From an uncultured Bizionia sp. (GTDB taxonomy: Bacteria; Bacteroidota; Bacteroidia; Flavobacteriales; Flavobacteriaceae), in assembly GCA_947496215.1 (NCBI GenBank), contig CANMCF010000017.1, forward strand, positions 32,177 to 96,176: 64,000 nt of DNA, in the 5' to 3' direction. This document shows, piece after piece, positions 46,015 through 54,328 of this stretch (positions are counted from its first letter, which is position 1; each line of letters begins with the position of its first letter). The notes under the pieces are model-generated. The model saw only the letters and a program-made list of their open reading frames with translations. It searched no databases and had not been told where the DNA came from. A program made the position numbers and the translations under genes.

Positions 46015-47013
46015 ATGAATACTACAGTTGAAAATACTGGAACAGAAGGTAAAACTTGGGGAGGGGGAAATCAACCTCTAAAGGCAAGTTATGGTAAAAT
46101 GATGATGTGGTTTTTTATCGTATCGGATGCTTTGACATTCTCAGGTTTCTTGGCCGCTTATGGATTTTCTAGGTTTAAATTTATCGATTCTTGGCCAATA
46201 GCCGACGAGGTGTTTACACACGTTCCGTTTTTTCACGGGAACTATCCAATGATATATGTCGCTTTTATGACATTCATATTGATTATGTCATCTGTAACGA
46301 TGGTGTTGGCGGTAGATGCAGGCCACCATATGAAGAAGAAGGCGGTGACTTGGTATATGTTCTTGACGGTGATAGGAGGTTTGATATTCGTAGGCTCACA
46401 AGCTTGGGAGTGGGGAACATTCATTAAAGGAGATTTTGGAGCTGTACAAACCAAAGGAGGAAACATATTGCAATTTGGAGAATATGTAGATGTCGATGGA
46501 AAACAAAAATTCAAGAGAGTTGCCGTTTCAGACTTTGCTAAGGCTTCATCGACTGAAAGAGTACAACACGAAAGAAAGAATGGATTGTGGTTTGTCTCCG
46601 AAGGAGCTTTGCCAGAATTTACAGTAGATGAAATATATGCTGGTTTGGAATCTCATGGCAATGTCTATGTGAGAAATCAAATTATAAACGAAGAAGGAGA
46701 GAAGACTGTCCTGTCAAGAGAAGAAGGGCTGAAACAAATAAAAGAAAATGGGAAGTTGTATGTGAAAGGTGCAAACCTCCACGTCAATGAATATGGATCG
46801 CCTTTGTTTGCTGATTTCTTTTTCTTCATAACAGGATTCCACGGATTCCACGTATTTTCTGGAGTGGTTATAAACATCATTATTTTCTTCAATGTGATAT
46901 TGGGAACTTATGAAAAGCGTAGAAGCTACGAAATGGTGGAAAAAGTAGGTCTGTACTGGCACTTTGTCGATTTGGTATGGGTATTTGTATTCACATTCTT
47001 CTACTTAGTATAA
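46015..47013 (+). CDS. Cytochrome c oxidase subunit III, long form with internal insertion
   Basis: A second subunit III protein, 332 residues. Helices typical of the family are found at about residues 23-45, 75-100, 110-130 and again from about 264 on, ending GLYWHFVDLVWVFVFTFFYL. Between them, about residues 135-262 form a hydrophilic insert (FIKGDFGAVQTKGGNILQFG ... SREEGLKQIKENGKLYVKGA) that ordinary subunit III proteins lack. The conserved HGFHVFSG follows directly. The insert is in frame, with codon use like the rest, and probably lies outside the membrane. It is followed by subunit IV after 49 bases. Confidence 0.93.
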   Translation: MNTTVENTGTEGKTWGGGNQPLKASYGKMMMWFFIVSDALTFSGFLAAYGFSRFKFIDSWPIADEVFTHVPFFHGNYPMIYVAFMTFILIMSSVTMVLAVDAGHHMKKKAVTWYMFLTVIGGLIFVGSQAWEWGTFIKGDFGAVQTKGGNILQFGEYVDVDGKQKFKRVAVSDFAKASSTERVQHERKNGLWFVSEGALPEFTVDEIYAGLESHGNVYVRNQIINEEGEKTVLSREEGLKQIKENGKLYVKGANLHVNEYGSPLFADFFFFITGFHGFHVFSGVVINIIIFFNVILGTYEKRRSYEMVEKVGLYWHFVDLVWVFVFTFFYLV

Positions 47014-47062
47014 TTATAGATAATAAATCCAATTAAAAGGGTTCAAAATACAAGATTAAAAA

Positions 47063-47443
47063 ATGGCACACGAACATAAATTAGCAATATTTCAAGGTTT
47101 ACTTAAATTTAAATCGAATACTCAAAAAATTTGGGGTGTTTTAATTTTTCTTACCATAATAACAGCTATAGAAGTAGTATTGGGTATTTATAAGCCAGAA
47201 GGTTTAATGACTCAAGTTTTAGGGATGAAAGGTCTTAACTGGATCTTTATAATATTAACAATAGTAAAGGCATATTACATTACTTGGGACTTTATGCACA
47301 TGCGTGATGAGACCAAAAGCTTGAGGCGTATGGTTGTTTGGACGGCCATATTCTTAATTTGCTACCTTGTGTTCATCTTGTTGCAAGAAGGAGGATATGT
47401 AGAAGGCGTTTATAGGAATGGTTTCATTAAAAAAGATTTTTAA
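47063..47443 (+). CDS. Cytochrome c oxidase subunit IV family protein
   Basis: A 126-residue membrane protein with three hydrophobic segments (about 22-42, 55-73, 89-108) of the prokaryotic oxidase subunit IV family. It has IWGVLIFLTIITAIEVVLGI, then AYYITWDFMHMRDETKSLRR, a characteristic family stretch. Subunit IV supports assembly or stability and carries no cofactor. It ends the subunit III-IV unit and is followed by a hairpin terminator. N-terminal His-Glu-His (AHEHKLAIFQG) precedes the first helix. Confidence 0.92.
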   Translation: MAHEHKLAIFQGLLKFKSNTQKIWGVLIFLTIITAIEVVLGIYKPEGLMTQVLGMKGLNWIFIILTIVKAYYITWDFMHMRDETKSLRRMVVWTAIFLICYLVFILLQEGGYVEGVYRNGFIKKDF

Positions 47444-47471
47444 ACACTGAATTTAGGTGTTAAACATAAAG

Positions 47472-47502
47472 AAAAGGTGGTTTATTTAAACCACCTTTTT
47501 TA
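47472..47502 (+). terminator. Terminator after oxidase subunit IV
   Basis: Stem aaaaggtggttta-tt-taaaccacctttt followed by T-residues. The T-run merges with the -7 element of the next unit. Confidence 0.9.
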
Positions 47503-47508
47503 TTTTTG
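47501..47508 (+). promoter_or_regulatory. Bacteroidetes -7 element for the SCO unit
   Basis: TATTTTTG matches TAnnTTTG, directly behind the terminator and 24 bases before the ATG at 47533. Confidence 0.55.
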
Positions 47509-47532
47509 CAATGTTATAAAGAATAGACTCCA

Positions 47533-48267
47533 ATGAGTGCAAAGTCAACAAAAAAAAATATAGTCCTAGGGATATTGTTCTTTCTCCCTGTTGCCTTTTT
47601 ATTAATGCTCCTGCCTTCGGAAAATAACTATAACCCTTTGGAGGTGGTAAAGGAAGAAGTATTGGATATAGAGAATTTGCCCTCCAATGCAAATAAGGAG
47701 ATCGTTTTGAAGGGGCACATAACCGTTTTAGGTTTTTTGGGAAGCAATCCAGAGGCGAAAATCAAAGAAAGTTCTAATTTGAAAGAACTCATTTATGATA
47801 AGTTCAAAGGATTTAAGAAGTTTCAAGTTGTAATGCTTGTGCCACAAGAGGCAAAGGCGGAAGCAGAACGATTGAAACTGGAATTGACAAAATACAAACC
47901 ATTGGAATTTTGGCATTTCGTCTATGCTAGCGAAAGTGACATAAATCGTCTATTCAATAGTTTAAGGACAAGTTTGCGATTGGATGGAACTTATGGGACC
48001 AATAGTGTTTTTATCATAGATAAAGATGTAAAACAGCGAGGGAGGTTGGATGATAGAACAAAAAAAGAAAAGGAAAAGAACGCGCCAATCTACCCTTTGA
48101 CGGCATATGACTGCTCCGAAGTATCAATATTGAAGAACAAGATGGGAGCTGACGACATGAGAGTGTTGTTTACAGAGTATAGGGAGAAACGTAAAGGGGA
48201 TTTCAATTCAACCTCCAGAAGGGCTGACGATATAAAACCAACAAACGAATCCGATGAAAAAGAATAA
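47533..48267 (+). CDS. Membrane-anchored thioredoxin-fold-like protein without active cysteines
   Basis: A 244-residue protein of a conserved but unnamed flavobacterial type found beside SCO genes. One N-terminal membrane helix (about 9-27, NIVLGILFFLPVAFLLMLL) anchors a periplasmic domain whose strand-helix order (GHITVLGFLGSNPEAK ... FQVVMLVPQEAKAEAERLKL ... TNSVFIIDKDVKQRGRLDDR) looks like a thioredoxin/SCO fold. The place of the CxxxC motif has no Cys; the only Cys is in AYDCSEVS near residue 197. So it is unlikely to do redox or CuA chemistry as SCO does. It overlaps the SCO gene by 14 bases, arguing that the two work together, perhaps in oxidase copper insertion. Confidence 0.75.
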   Translation: MSAKSTKKNIVLGILFFLPVAFLLMLLPSENNYNPLEVVKEEVLDIENLPSNANKEIVLKGHITVLGFLGSNPEAKIKESSNLKELIYDKFKGFKKFQVVMLVPQEAKAEAERLKLELTKYKPLEFWHFVYASESDINRLFNSLRTSLRLDGTYGTNSVFIIDKDVKQRGRLDDRTKKEKEKNAPIYPLTAYDCSEVSILKNKMGADDMRVLFTEYREKRKGDFNSTSRRADDIKPTNESDEKE

Positions 48268-48997
48268 TTATTCATACATAGGCATAGCATTCATTATTTT
48301 GTTATTTGGGATTATCTTTATTCCAAAGATAGTAAACAGGGTTAAAAACAATGACATCAGTAGAAGTGAGCGAATGAGTACTGGTCAGGACAACAATTTT
48401 TCCAATGATGAAGCTTTGTCTTTCATAGAGATCAATGGAAAGAAAAAAAGAGTGCCAGACTTCAGCTTTACGAATCAATATGGCAAAATCATAACACAAG
48501 ATGATTATAAAGGGAAGGTCTATGTCGTGGAGTTTTTCTTTACGAGTTGTCCAACCATCTGCCCGAGAATGAATAGGAACCTAATAGAGGTTCAAAACGC
48601 ATTTAAAGGAAAAGACGATTTTGGTATTGCATCTTTCACAATAACTCCAGAAATTGATACGCCAGAAGTTTTGAAGGACTATGCGACACGATATGGTGTG
48701 ACGAATCCGAATTGGAATTTGATGACGGGAGAAGAAAAGGACATATATGATCTGGCTAATGTAGGTTTTAACATATTTGTAGGGCGCAATACTGAAGTAG
48801 AAGCTGGTTTCGAACATTCAGGTGATTTTGCATTGATTGACAAAAACGGATTCATCCGCTCAAGGTCGGATAATTTTGGGAATCCCAAAATATTTTATAA
48901 AGGGGTGATAAGTGTAGAAGAGAAAATGGATGAGGATGGTAATGAAGAAGAGATTTCAATGTTGAAGGAAGACATAAAAAAACTATTGAACGAATAG
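48254..48997 (+). CDS. SCO1/SenC family copper chaperone
   Basis: A 247-residue, membrane-anchored SCO protein needed for building the CuA centre of oxidase subunit II. One N-terminal helix (about 6-24) is followed by the thioredoxin fold with the copper-binding motif C99PTIC103 (FFFTSCPTICPRMNRN) and the distal His188 (FEHSGDFALIDKNG). All three copper ligands are therefore in place. It overlaps the preceding Cys-poor relative and is followed by a DUF420 gene. The neighbourhood, with ctaB and subunits III and IV, supports a role in oxidase assembly; coxB, its likely client, is at 10.8 kb. Confidence 0.94.
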   Translation: MKKNNYSYIGIAFIILLFGIIFIPKIVNRVKNNDISRSERMSTGQDNNFSNDEALSFIEINGKKKRVPDFSFTNQYGKIITQDDYKGKVYVVEFFFTSCPTICPRMNRNLIEVQNAFKGKDDFGIASFTITPEIDTPEVLKDYATRYGVTNPNWNLMTGEEKDIYDLANVGFNIFVGRNTEVEAGFEHSGDFALIDKNGFIRSRSDNFGNPKIFYKGVISVEEKMDEDGNEEEISMLKEDIKKLLNE

Positions 48998-49040
48998 ACA
49001 AAAGCCATAAGAGAAAGTCTTTTAAAAGTAAAACAGGACA

Positions 49041-49589
49041 ATGAGTAATTCAGAAAACATACAGAACGAAAAAAAATACAATAAATGGATAGTGGCTTTG
49101 TCTATAATAATTCCTTTGGCTGTGGCTGCTTTGTTTGGTGTGAATCTTCGTGAATTGGGTTTCGATGTAAAACCATTGACCTTTTTACCTCCAATCTATG
49201 CGACGATAAATGGTGCGACGGCCATCGTTTTGGTGGTAGCATTCCGGGCAATTAAAAATAAGAACATAAAATTGCACGAGCGTTTAATGAAGCTTGCGAT
49301 AAGTCTGTCCGTTGCTTTTTTGTTGATGTACATTGCGTATCATATGACAAGTGATTCCACTAAGTTTGGAGGAGAAGGAACCATAAAATATGTGTATTAC
49401 TTTGTTTTGTTGACGCACATCGTGTTGTCTGTGGTTGTTATACCATTTGTATTGATAACCTATGTCAGGGCCATAACCCAAAACTTTGAACGGCATAAGA
49501 AAATAGCAAGAATAACGTTCCCATTGTGGTTATATGTAGCAATAACGGGAGTTGTAGTCTATATTATGATTTCTCCATATTATATTTAA
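49041..49589 (+). CDS. DUF420 membrane protein
   Basis: A 182-residue protein with five hydrophobic segments (about 17-37, 52-73, 87-106, 121-146, 155-178) and family-typical LPPIYATINGATAIVLVVAF and HERLMKLAISLSVAFLLMYI. DUF420 (CtaM-like) proteins are encoded beside oxidase and SCO genes in many bacteria, and a relative has been tied to haem-copper oxidase maturation; a role in oxidase assembly is likely but not proven here. Conserved His residues in the helices may bind haem or metal. The tiny exported protein gene follows two bases later. Confidence 0.9.
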   Translation: MSNSENIQNEKKYNKWIVALSIIIPLAVAALFGVNLRELGFDVKPLTFLPPIYATINGATAIVLVVAFRAIKNKNIKLHERLMKLAISLSVAFLLMYIAYHMTSDSTKFGGEGTIKYVYYFVLLTHIVLSVVVIPFVLITYVRAITQNFERHKKIARITFPLWLYVAITGVVVYIMISPYYI

Positions 49590-49591
49590 AA

Positions 49592-49810
49592 ATGAAGAAG
49601 ATAATAATCATATCGATGGTCTTGTTTTTTGTCTCGTTGCCAATTGAAGCGCAATGTGCCATGTGTCGGGCCGTTTTGGAAAATGAAGAAGGACAAGGAG
49701 CTGCAAAAGGGATAAATAATGGTATAGTATACTTGATGTCAATACCGTATATCCTGGTTTTTGGTTTGGGCTATTATATATATAGACGTTATTTCAAAGT
49801 GAAAAACTGA
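49592..49810 (+). CDS. Tiny exported membrane protein with CxxC
   Basis: A 72-residue protein starting at ATG 49592 (MKKIIIISMVLFFVSLPIEA), two bases behind the DUF420 stop. A longer in-frame start inside the previous gene is unlikely. It has a signal peptide, then QCAMCRAVLENEEGQGAAKG with a CxxC pair right after the cleavage site, and one C-terminal membrane helix (IVYLMSIPYILVFGLGYYIY) with a basic tail. I know no function. The CxxC, the export signal and the position at the end of the oxidase assembly unit suggest metal or thiol handling, which is inference. Confidence 0.75.
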   Translation: MKKIIIISMVLFFVSLPIEAQCAMCRAVLENEEGQGAAKGINNGIVYLMSIPYILVFGLGYYIYRRYFKVKN

Positions 49811-49880
49811 GTTTCAAAAGCCTGTTAGACCTCAATTAATGACGCTTTTATCCATTTTAACATATTATTTACATATTTCC

Positions 49881-49909
49881 TGTAACATTTTTTGTCCTTT
49901 GTAGTCTAA
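49881..49909 (+). promoter_or_regulatory. Possible ECF-sigma-type promoter for the exporter operon
   Basis: TGTAAC (49881-49886) and TAGTCTAA (49902-49909) with a 15-base gap, in front of the ABC gene. The spacing and the GTAAC/GTC form resemble promoters of extracytoplasmic-function sigma factors rather than the TAnnTTTG type. The ATG at 49952 is 42 bases downstream. Confidence 0.4.
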
Positions 49910-49951
49910 TTGATATTGTGTTAAGTCACAACCAATCAAAAAACATCAACT

Positions 49952-50653
49952 ATGCTAAAAATCAAAAAACTTCACAAGTCTTATCCTATAGGTGATTCTA
50001 GCCTACATGTATTGAAAGGGATAGATCTTTCGGTAGAAAGTGGAGAAATGGTTGCTATTATGGGGTCTTCAGGGTCAGGAAAGTCTACATTGCTCAATAT
50101 TATTGGAATGTTGGATGAAGCGGATGAGGGAGAATATATCTTGGACAATGTGCCAATTAAGAATCTCACGGAAAAAAAGGCAGCCATCTATCGGAATAAA
50201 TTCTTGGGATTCATATTTCAATCCTTCAACCTTATCAATTATAAAAACGCTTTGGATAATGTGGCATTGCCATTGTACTATCAAGGGTTAAAACGAAAGG
50301 AGCGTATTGAAAAAGGGCTTTTCCATTTGGAGAAGGTTGGACTAAGGGATTGGGCAACACATTTGCCAAACGAGCTGTCTGGAGGTCAGAAACAACGTGT
50401 GGCCATAGCAAGGGCATTGGCTGCAAACCCTAAGTTGTTGTTGGCAGATGAGCCAACTGGAGCACTCGATACGAAAACATCATACGAGATAATGGAATTT
50501 ATCCAATCATTGAATGATGAAGGGAAGACCATATTAATGGTAACCCACGAAGAGGACATTGCCAATATGTGTAAACGCATAGTGCGTTTGAAAGATGGTG
50601 TAATTATGGAAGATTCTTTTGTAGAACAAGTAAGAGCAGAGCAATATGTTTGA
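49952..50653 (+). CDS. ABC transporter ATP-binding protein (MacB/LolD type)
   Basis: A 233-residue ATPase subunit. Walker A is GSSGSGKST, the signature LSGGQKQRVAIARAL, Walker B LLLADEPTGALD and the H-loop VTHEED. Such short ATPases pair with separate MacB-like permeases. The following permease gene overlaps its end by 8 bases, and a second permease, an adaptor and a TolC-type gene follow, so the set should form a tripartite efflux or secretion pump that spans both membranes. The exported substrate is unknown; related systems move antimicrobial peptides, macrolides or lipoproteins. The promoter is probably the ECF-like one just upstream. Confidence 0.94.
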   Translation: MLKIKKLHKSYPIGDSSLHVLKGIDLSVESGEMVAIMGSSGSGKSTLLNIIGMLDEADEGEYILDNVPIKNLTEKKAAIYRNKFLGFIFQSFNLINYKNALDNVALPLYYQGLKRKERIEKGLFHLEKVGLRDWATHLPNELSGGQKQRVAIARALAANPKLLLADEPTGALDTKTSYEIMEFIQSLNDEGKTILMVTHEEDIANMCKRIVRLKDGVIMEDSFVEQVRAEQYV

Positions 50654-51875
50654 TAGGGACCTTTGGAGGGAAATATTTCAAAGCATAAATATGAATAGGA
50701 CCAGGACGTTGTTGTCTGGTTTTACCGTAGCTTTTGCGATTCTTTTGTTTGCCGTTCTTTTCGGCATAGCCAATGGGTTGGGAAATACTTTTGCGGATGC
50801 ATTTGTAGACGATGCCTCGAATTCCATTTTTGTTATGTCTGGACGAACTACCAAAGCACACAAGGGAATGCAAGCAGGAAGGCGCATTCAATTCAAAAAT
50901 GAGGATTACGACTACTTGAAGAACGAATTTGGAGACAAGGTACAATACATAACTGCTAGGATCTATAAAAGTGTAAATGCTTCTTTTAGAAATGAGAAGA
51001 ACACGTACGATGTAAGAGCATGTCATCCAGATCATCAATATCTCGAAAATACATTGATGGCAGAAGGTCGTTTTATAAACCAATCTGATTTGGATAATAA
51101 GACAAAAGTGATCGTAATAGGACGTTTGGTAGAGGAAGATCTATTTCTGAAAACGACGGCCTTGGGAAAATACGTCAATTTAAATGGCATTCAATATAAG
51201 GTTGTAGGTGTTTTTGAGGATGAAGGAGGAGATAATGAAGAACGTAAGATTTATATGCCAGTCACTACTGCTCAACAAGTATATGGCAGCAATGATTACA
51301 TAGATCAAATAAATTTGACATATAACCCCAATATGAACCATGATCAAGCCTTGGCTTTTGGAAGAACGATTACCAACAAGTTGAAGAACCGTTTTTCGGT
51401 TGCATCAAATGACCAAAGAGCAATCAGGATCCGTAATATGGCAGAAGCAAACAAAGGTGTGGAAACGATGACTTCAGGCTTGGGGATTTTAATTCTGGTT
51501 ATAGGTTTTGGAACTTTGATAGCGGGTATAGTTGGAATAAGCAACATTATGATTTTCATCGTAAAAGAACGCACAAAGGAAATAGGCATCCGAAAAGCGC
51601 TGGGTGCTTCACCAAAATCTATCGTATCACTTATTTTGGTAGAATCGGTATTGATAACGACGATCGCAGGATACATGGGATTGTTGGCCGGGACGGGAAT
51701 TTTGAGTTGGGTGGGGCCTAGTTTGGAAACCTATTTCATTAAAGACCCGAGTGTGAGTACATCTCTTGTAATCGGAGCTACGATTACTTTGATAATAGCA
51801 GGAACCATTGCTGGTTATCTACCCGCAAAGAAGGCATCGAGAATTAAACCAATTGTAGCATTAAGAGACGATTAG
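50646..51875 (+). CDS. MacB-like ABC permease, first
   Basis: A 409-residue permease of the FtsX/MacB type. It has a first membrane helix (about 20-43), a large periplasmic domain (MacB_PCD, about 45-270), and three C-terminal helices (about 283-305, 330-355, 370-392). The coupling region VKERTKEIGIRKALGASPKS and the C-terminal RIKPIVALRDD are typical. No ATPase domain is fused, which the preceding gene supplies. It differs clearly from the next permease, so the pump is probably a heterodimer. The start lies inside the end of the ATPase gene. Confidence 0.93.
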   Translation: MFDRDLWREIFQSINMNRTRTLLSGFTVAFAILLFAVLFGIANGLGNTFADAFVDDASNSIFVMSGRTTKAHKGMQAGRRIQFKNEDYDYLKNEFGDKVQYITARIYKSVNASFRNEKNTYDVRACHPDHQYLENTLMAEGRFINQSDLDNKTKVIVIGRLVEEDLFLKTTALGKYVNLNGIQYKVVGVFEDEGGDNEERKIYMPVTTAQQVYGSNDYIDQINLTYNPNMNHDQALAFGRTITNKLKNRFSVASNDQRAIRIRNMAEANKGVETMTSGLGILILVIGFGTLIAGIVGISNIMIFIVKERTKEIGIRKALGASPKSIVSLILVESVLITTIAGYMGLLAGTGILSWVGPSLETYFIKDPSVSTSLVIGATITLIIAGTIAGYLPAKKASRIKPIVALRDD

Positions 51876-51878
51876 ACT

Positions 51879-53120
51879 ATGAAATTTTTATTTGAAAGAG
51901 ATACGTGGCAAGAAGTATTTGATAGTTTGAACAAAAACAAACTAAGGTCTGTGTTGACAATGGTTGGTGTATGGTGGGGGATATTGCTTCTCATTGGACT
52001 TTTGGGATCTGCAAAAGGGATTGAAAACTCATTTAATAGGTTGTTTGGAAGTTTTGCGACAAATAGTGTTTTTGTATGGGGACAGAGTACAAGCAAACCA
52101 TTCAAAGGATTTCAAGAAGGTAAAAGAGTCCGTCTATCATTGTCAGACGCAAAAAAAGTAGAAGAAAATGTAGATGGAATTGAATTTGTGGTGCCCAGAA
52201 ATCAAAATGGAGGACAAGTAGTTCGAAATTTTTTATCAGGCAATTTTTCCATAAATGGGGATTACCCACTATTGGATAAGGTACAAAAAAAGAAAATGGC
52301 TCGCGGGAGGTTCATTAATCAAAGTGATATGGACGATAGAAGAAAAGTAGCTGTCATTTCTGAAGAGATTTACAAGCAATTGTTTGAAAAAGATGTAAAT
52401 CCAATAGGTGAATACATTCGAATAAACAGCATTAATTTCAAAGTTGTGGGGATGTTTGAAAATGGAAATGTAAATATGGGGCCTACAAGTGACATCCATA
52501 TCCCATTTACGACGTTTCAACAAATATACAATCAAGGAGAAGAAATCGGTTGGATGATGATAACAGGTAAGCCTGAGTATGACATCAAGCAAATAGAATT
52601 GGATGCCAAACTATTGCTTAAAAACTTGAACAGGATTCACCCGGAAGACAAACGTGCCTTTGGAAGCTTTAATTTGGGTAAGGAATTCGCCAAGATGACT
52701 GGTTTTTTGACGGGGATGCAGTTTTTAACTTGGTTTGTGGGAATTGCAACCTTAATAGCAGGAGTATTTGCAATTGGAAATATACTGCTTATCACAGTTA
52801 AAGAAAGAACAAAGGAAATTGGAGTACGTCGAGCCATAGGAGCAACTCCATTTGAAATTAAAAGGCAAATAATAGTAGAAGCTGTATTTATTACGTTATT
52901 AGCAGGTTTTTTCGGAATATTGAGTGGAGGTTGGATTTTGATATTAATAGATAAAACCATAGGACAAGGAGATGACGCATGGATGGTAAACGCATCGGTG
53001 TCGATAGGGGTTGTATTCATTGCCTTGGTAATATTAATTTTCTTGGGAACTTTAATAGGACTAATACCAGCATTTAAAGCAACCAGTGTGAAACCAATAG
53101 ACGCATTAAGGGAAGAATAA
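51879..53120 (+). CDS. MacB-like ABC permease, second
   Basis: A 413-residue permease of the same family as its upstream neighbour: first helix about 20-42, periplasmic domain, three C-terminal helices, the coupling motif VKERTKEIGVRRAIGATPFE and the ending SVKPIDALREE. It starts three bases behind the first permease stop. The two periplasmic domains match only in parts (for example KMARGRFINQSDMDDRRKV against MAEGRFINQSDLDNKTKV), pointing to old duplication and divergence. Likely second half of a heterodimeric pump. A gap of 89 bases with no visible signal precedes the adaptor gene. Confidence 0.93.
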   Translation: MKFLFERDTWQEVFDSLNKNKLRSVLTMVGVWWGILLLIGLLGSAKGIENSFNRLFGSFATNSVFVWGQSTSKPFKGFQEGKRVRLSLSDAKKVEENVDGIEFVVPRNQNGGQVVRNFLSGNFSINGDYPLLDKVQKKKMARGRFINQSDMDDRRKVAVISEEIYKQLFEKDVNPIGEYIRINSINFKVVGMFENGNVNMGPTSDIHIPFTTFQQIYNQGEEIGWMMITGKPEYDIKQIELDAKLLLKNLNRIHPEDKRAFGSFNLGKEFAKMTGFLTGMQFLTWFVGIATLIAGVFAIGNILLITVKERTKEIGVRRAIGATPFEIKRQIIVEAVFITLLAGFFGILSGGWILILIDKTIGQGDDAWMVNASVSIGVVFIALVILIFLGTLIGLIPAFKATSVKPIDALREE

Positions 53121-53209
53121 CATCAATCAATATAAACATAGGAAGCGTTGTGGATTTGAAGAATCGATTGCAATTTCTATAACCAACAAAGAAAAACAAG
53201 TACAAGAAA

Positions 53210-54328
53210 ATGAAAAAAGCATTTAAAATTATTTTAGGAATAGTATTGTTACTGGCACTAGTGTTCGTACTAAAACATTTTAGTGATTCGAATTCCAAAG
53301 CTGTTGTCGATTTTAAGGTAGATGAACCATTTTATACTTCTATCAAGACGAAGACAGTAGCAACTGGAAAACTAAACCCAGAAGAGGAAGTAGAGTTGAA
53401 ACCTCAAATTTCGGGAATCATAGACAAGATTCTGGTCGAAGAGGGAGACATTGTAAAAAAAGGAGATGTCATAGCCAAGATTAGAGTCGTACCAAATGAG
53501 CAAAGCTTAGTTGGAGCCAACGGTCAAATTTCCACGGCAAAGTTGGCGTACAACAATGCAAAGACAGTGTATGACAGAAACAAGGCCCTTTTTGACAAAG
53601 GAGTGATTTCAAAGCAGGATTTTGAAAACAGTGAGTTGTCTTTGAACCAAGCCAATGAGTCTTTGAGTCAAGCACAAAACAACTACCGAATAATAAAGAG
53701 AGGTTCGTTGTCCGGAGGTGGTTCGGCAAACACCAACATCATTGCATTGATCCCTGGAACCATTTTGGAAATACCCGTTCGAGAAGGAGATCAGGTAATA
53801 GAGAGTAATAACTTTAATGCGGGAACCACGATTGCTACCATAGCCGACATGAGCAAAATGATCTTCGAAGGTAAGGTAGATGAGGCTGAAGTTGGGAAAT
53901 TGGAAGAAGGAAAAGAGATCAAAGTTATATTGGGAGCAATAAACGAAAAGGACTTTCCTGCAAAATTGACATTTGTGGCACCTAAGGGGAAAGAAGAAAA
54001 TGGAGCGGTTCAATTTACGATCAAGGCAGATGTGACAGTGGAGCCTTCAACAAAGATAAGAGCAGGTTACAGTGCCAATGCAGAAATAGAAATGGAAAGC
54101 AAAGACAGTGTTTTGGTAATAAAGGAATCCTTGCTTCAGTTTAATAGAATTACGGAAAAACCGTATATTGAAATTCAAAAAGAAGAAGGTAAATTCGAAA
54201 AGAAAAATGTGGAATTGGGCATCTCTGATGGGATCAATGTGGAGATTACCGAGGGAGTAGAAGAAGGAGATAAGATCAAGGTTTGGAACAAAGCATCAAA
54301 AGACAATAACGACGAAGATGAAGAATAA
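53210..54328 (+). CDS. Efflux periplasmic adaptor (HlyD/MacA type)
   Basis: A 372-residue membrane-fusion protein that links the inner-membrane permeases to the outer-membrane channel. One N-terminal helix (about 6-24, IILGIVLLLALVFVLKHF) anchors it. Then come a lipoyl/barrel-sandwich half (VELKPQISGIIDKILVEEGD), a long alpha-helical hairpin (about 95-165, STAKLAYNNAKTVYDRNKAL and KQDFENSELSLNQANESLSQ), the second lipoyl half, and a beta-barrel with the membrane-proximal domain. The C-terminal tail is acidic (NNDEDEE). Its end overlaps the TolC gene by 11 bases. Confidence 0.93.
   Translation: MKKAFKIILGIVLLLALVFVLKHFSDSNSKAVVDFKVDEPFYTSIKTKTVATGKLNPEEEVELKPQISGIIDKILVEEGDIVKKGDVIAKIRVVPNEQSLVGANGQISTAKLAYNNAKTVYDRNKALFDKGVISKQDFENSELSLNQANESLSQAQNNYRIIKRGSLSGGGSANTNIIALIPGTILEIPVREGDQVIESNNFNAGTTIATIADMSKMIFEGKVDEAEVGKLEEGKEIKVILGAINEKDFPAKLTFVAPKGKEENGAVQFTIKADVTVEPSTKIRAGYSANAEIEMESKDSVLVIKESLLQFNRITEKPYIEIQKEEGKFEKKNVELGISDGINVEITEGVEEGDKIKVWNKASKDNNDEDEE

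Noticed and set aside
49526..49591. Longer N-terminus for the tiny CxxC protein
   Set aside because: It would be translated from inside the DUF420 gene; the Met at 49592 starts a clear signal peptide.
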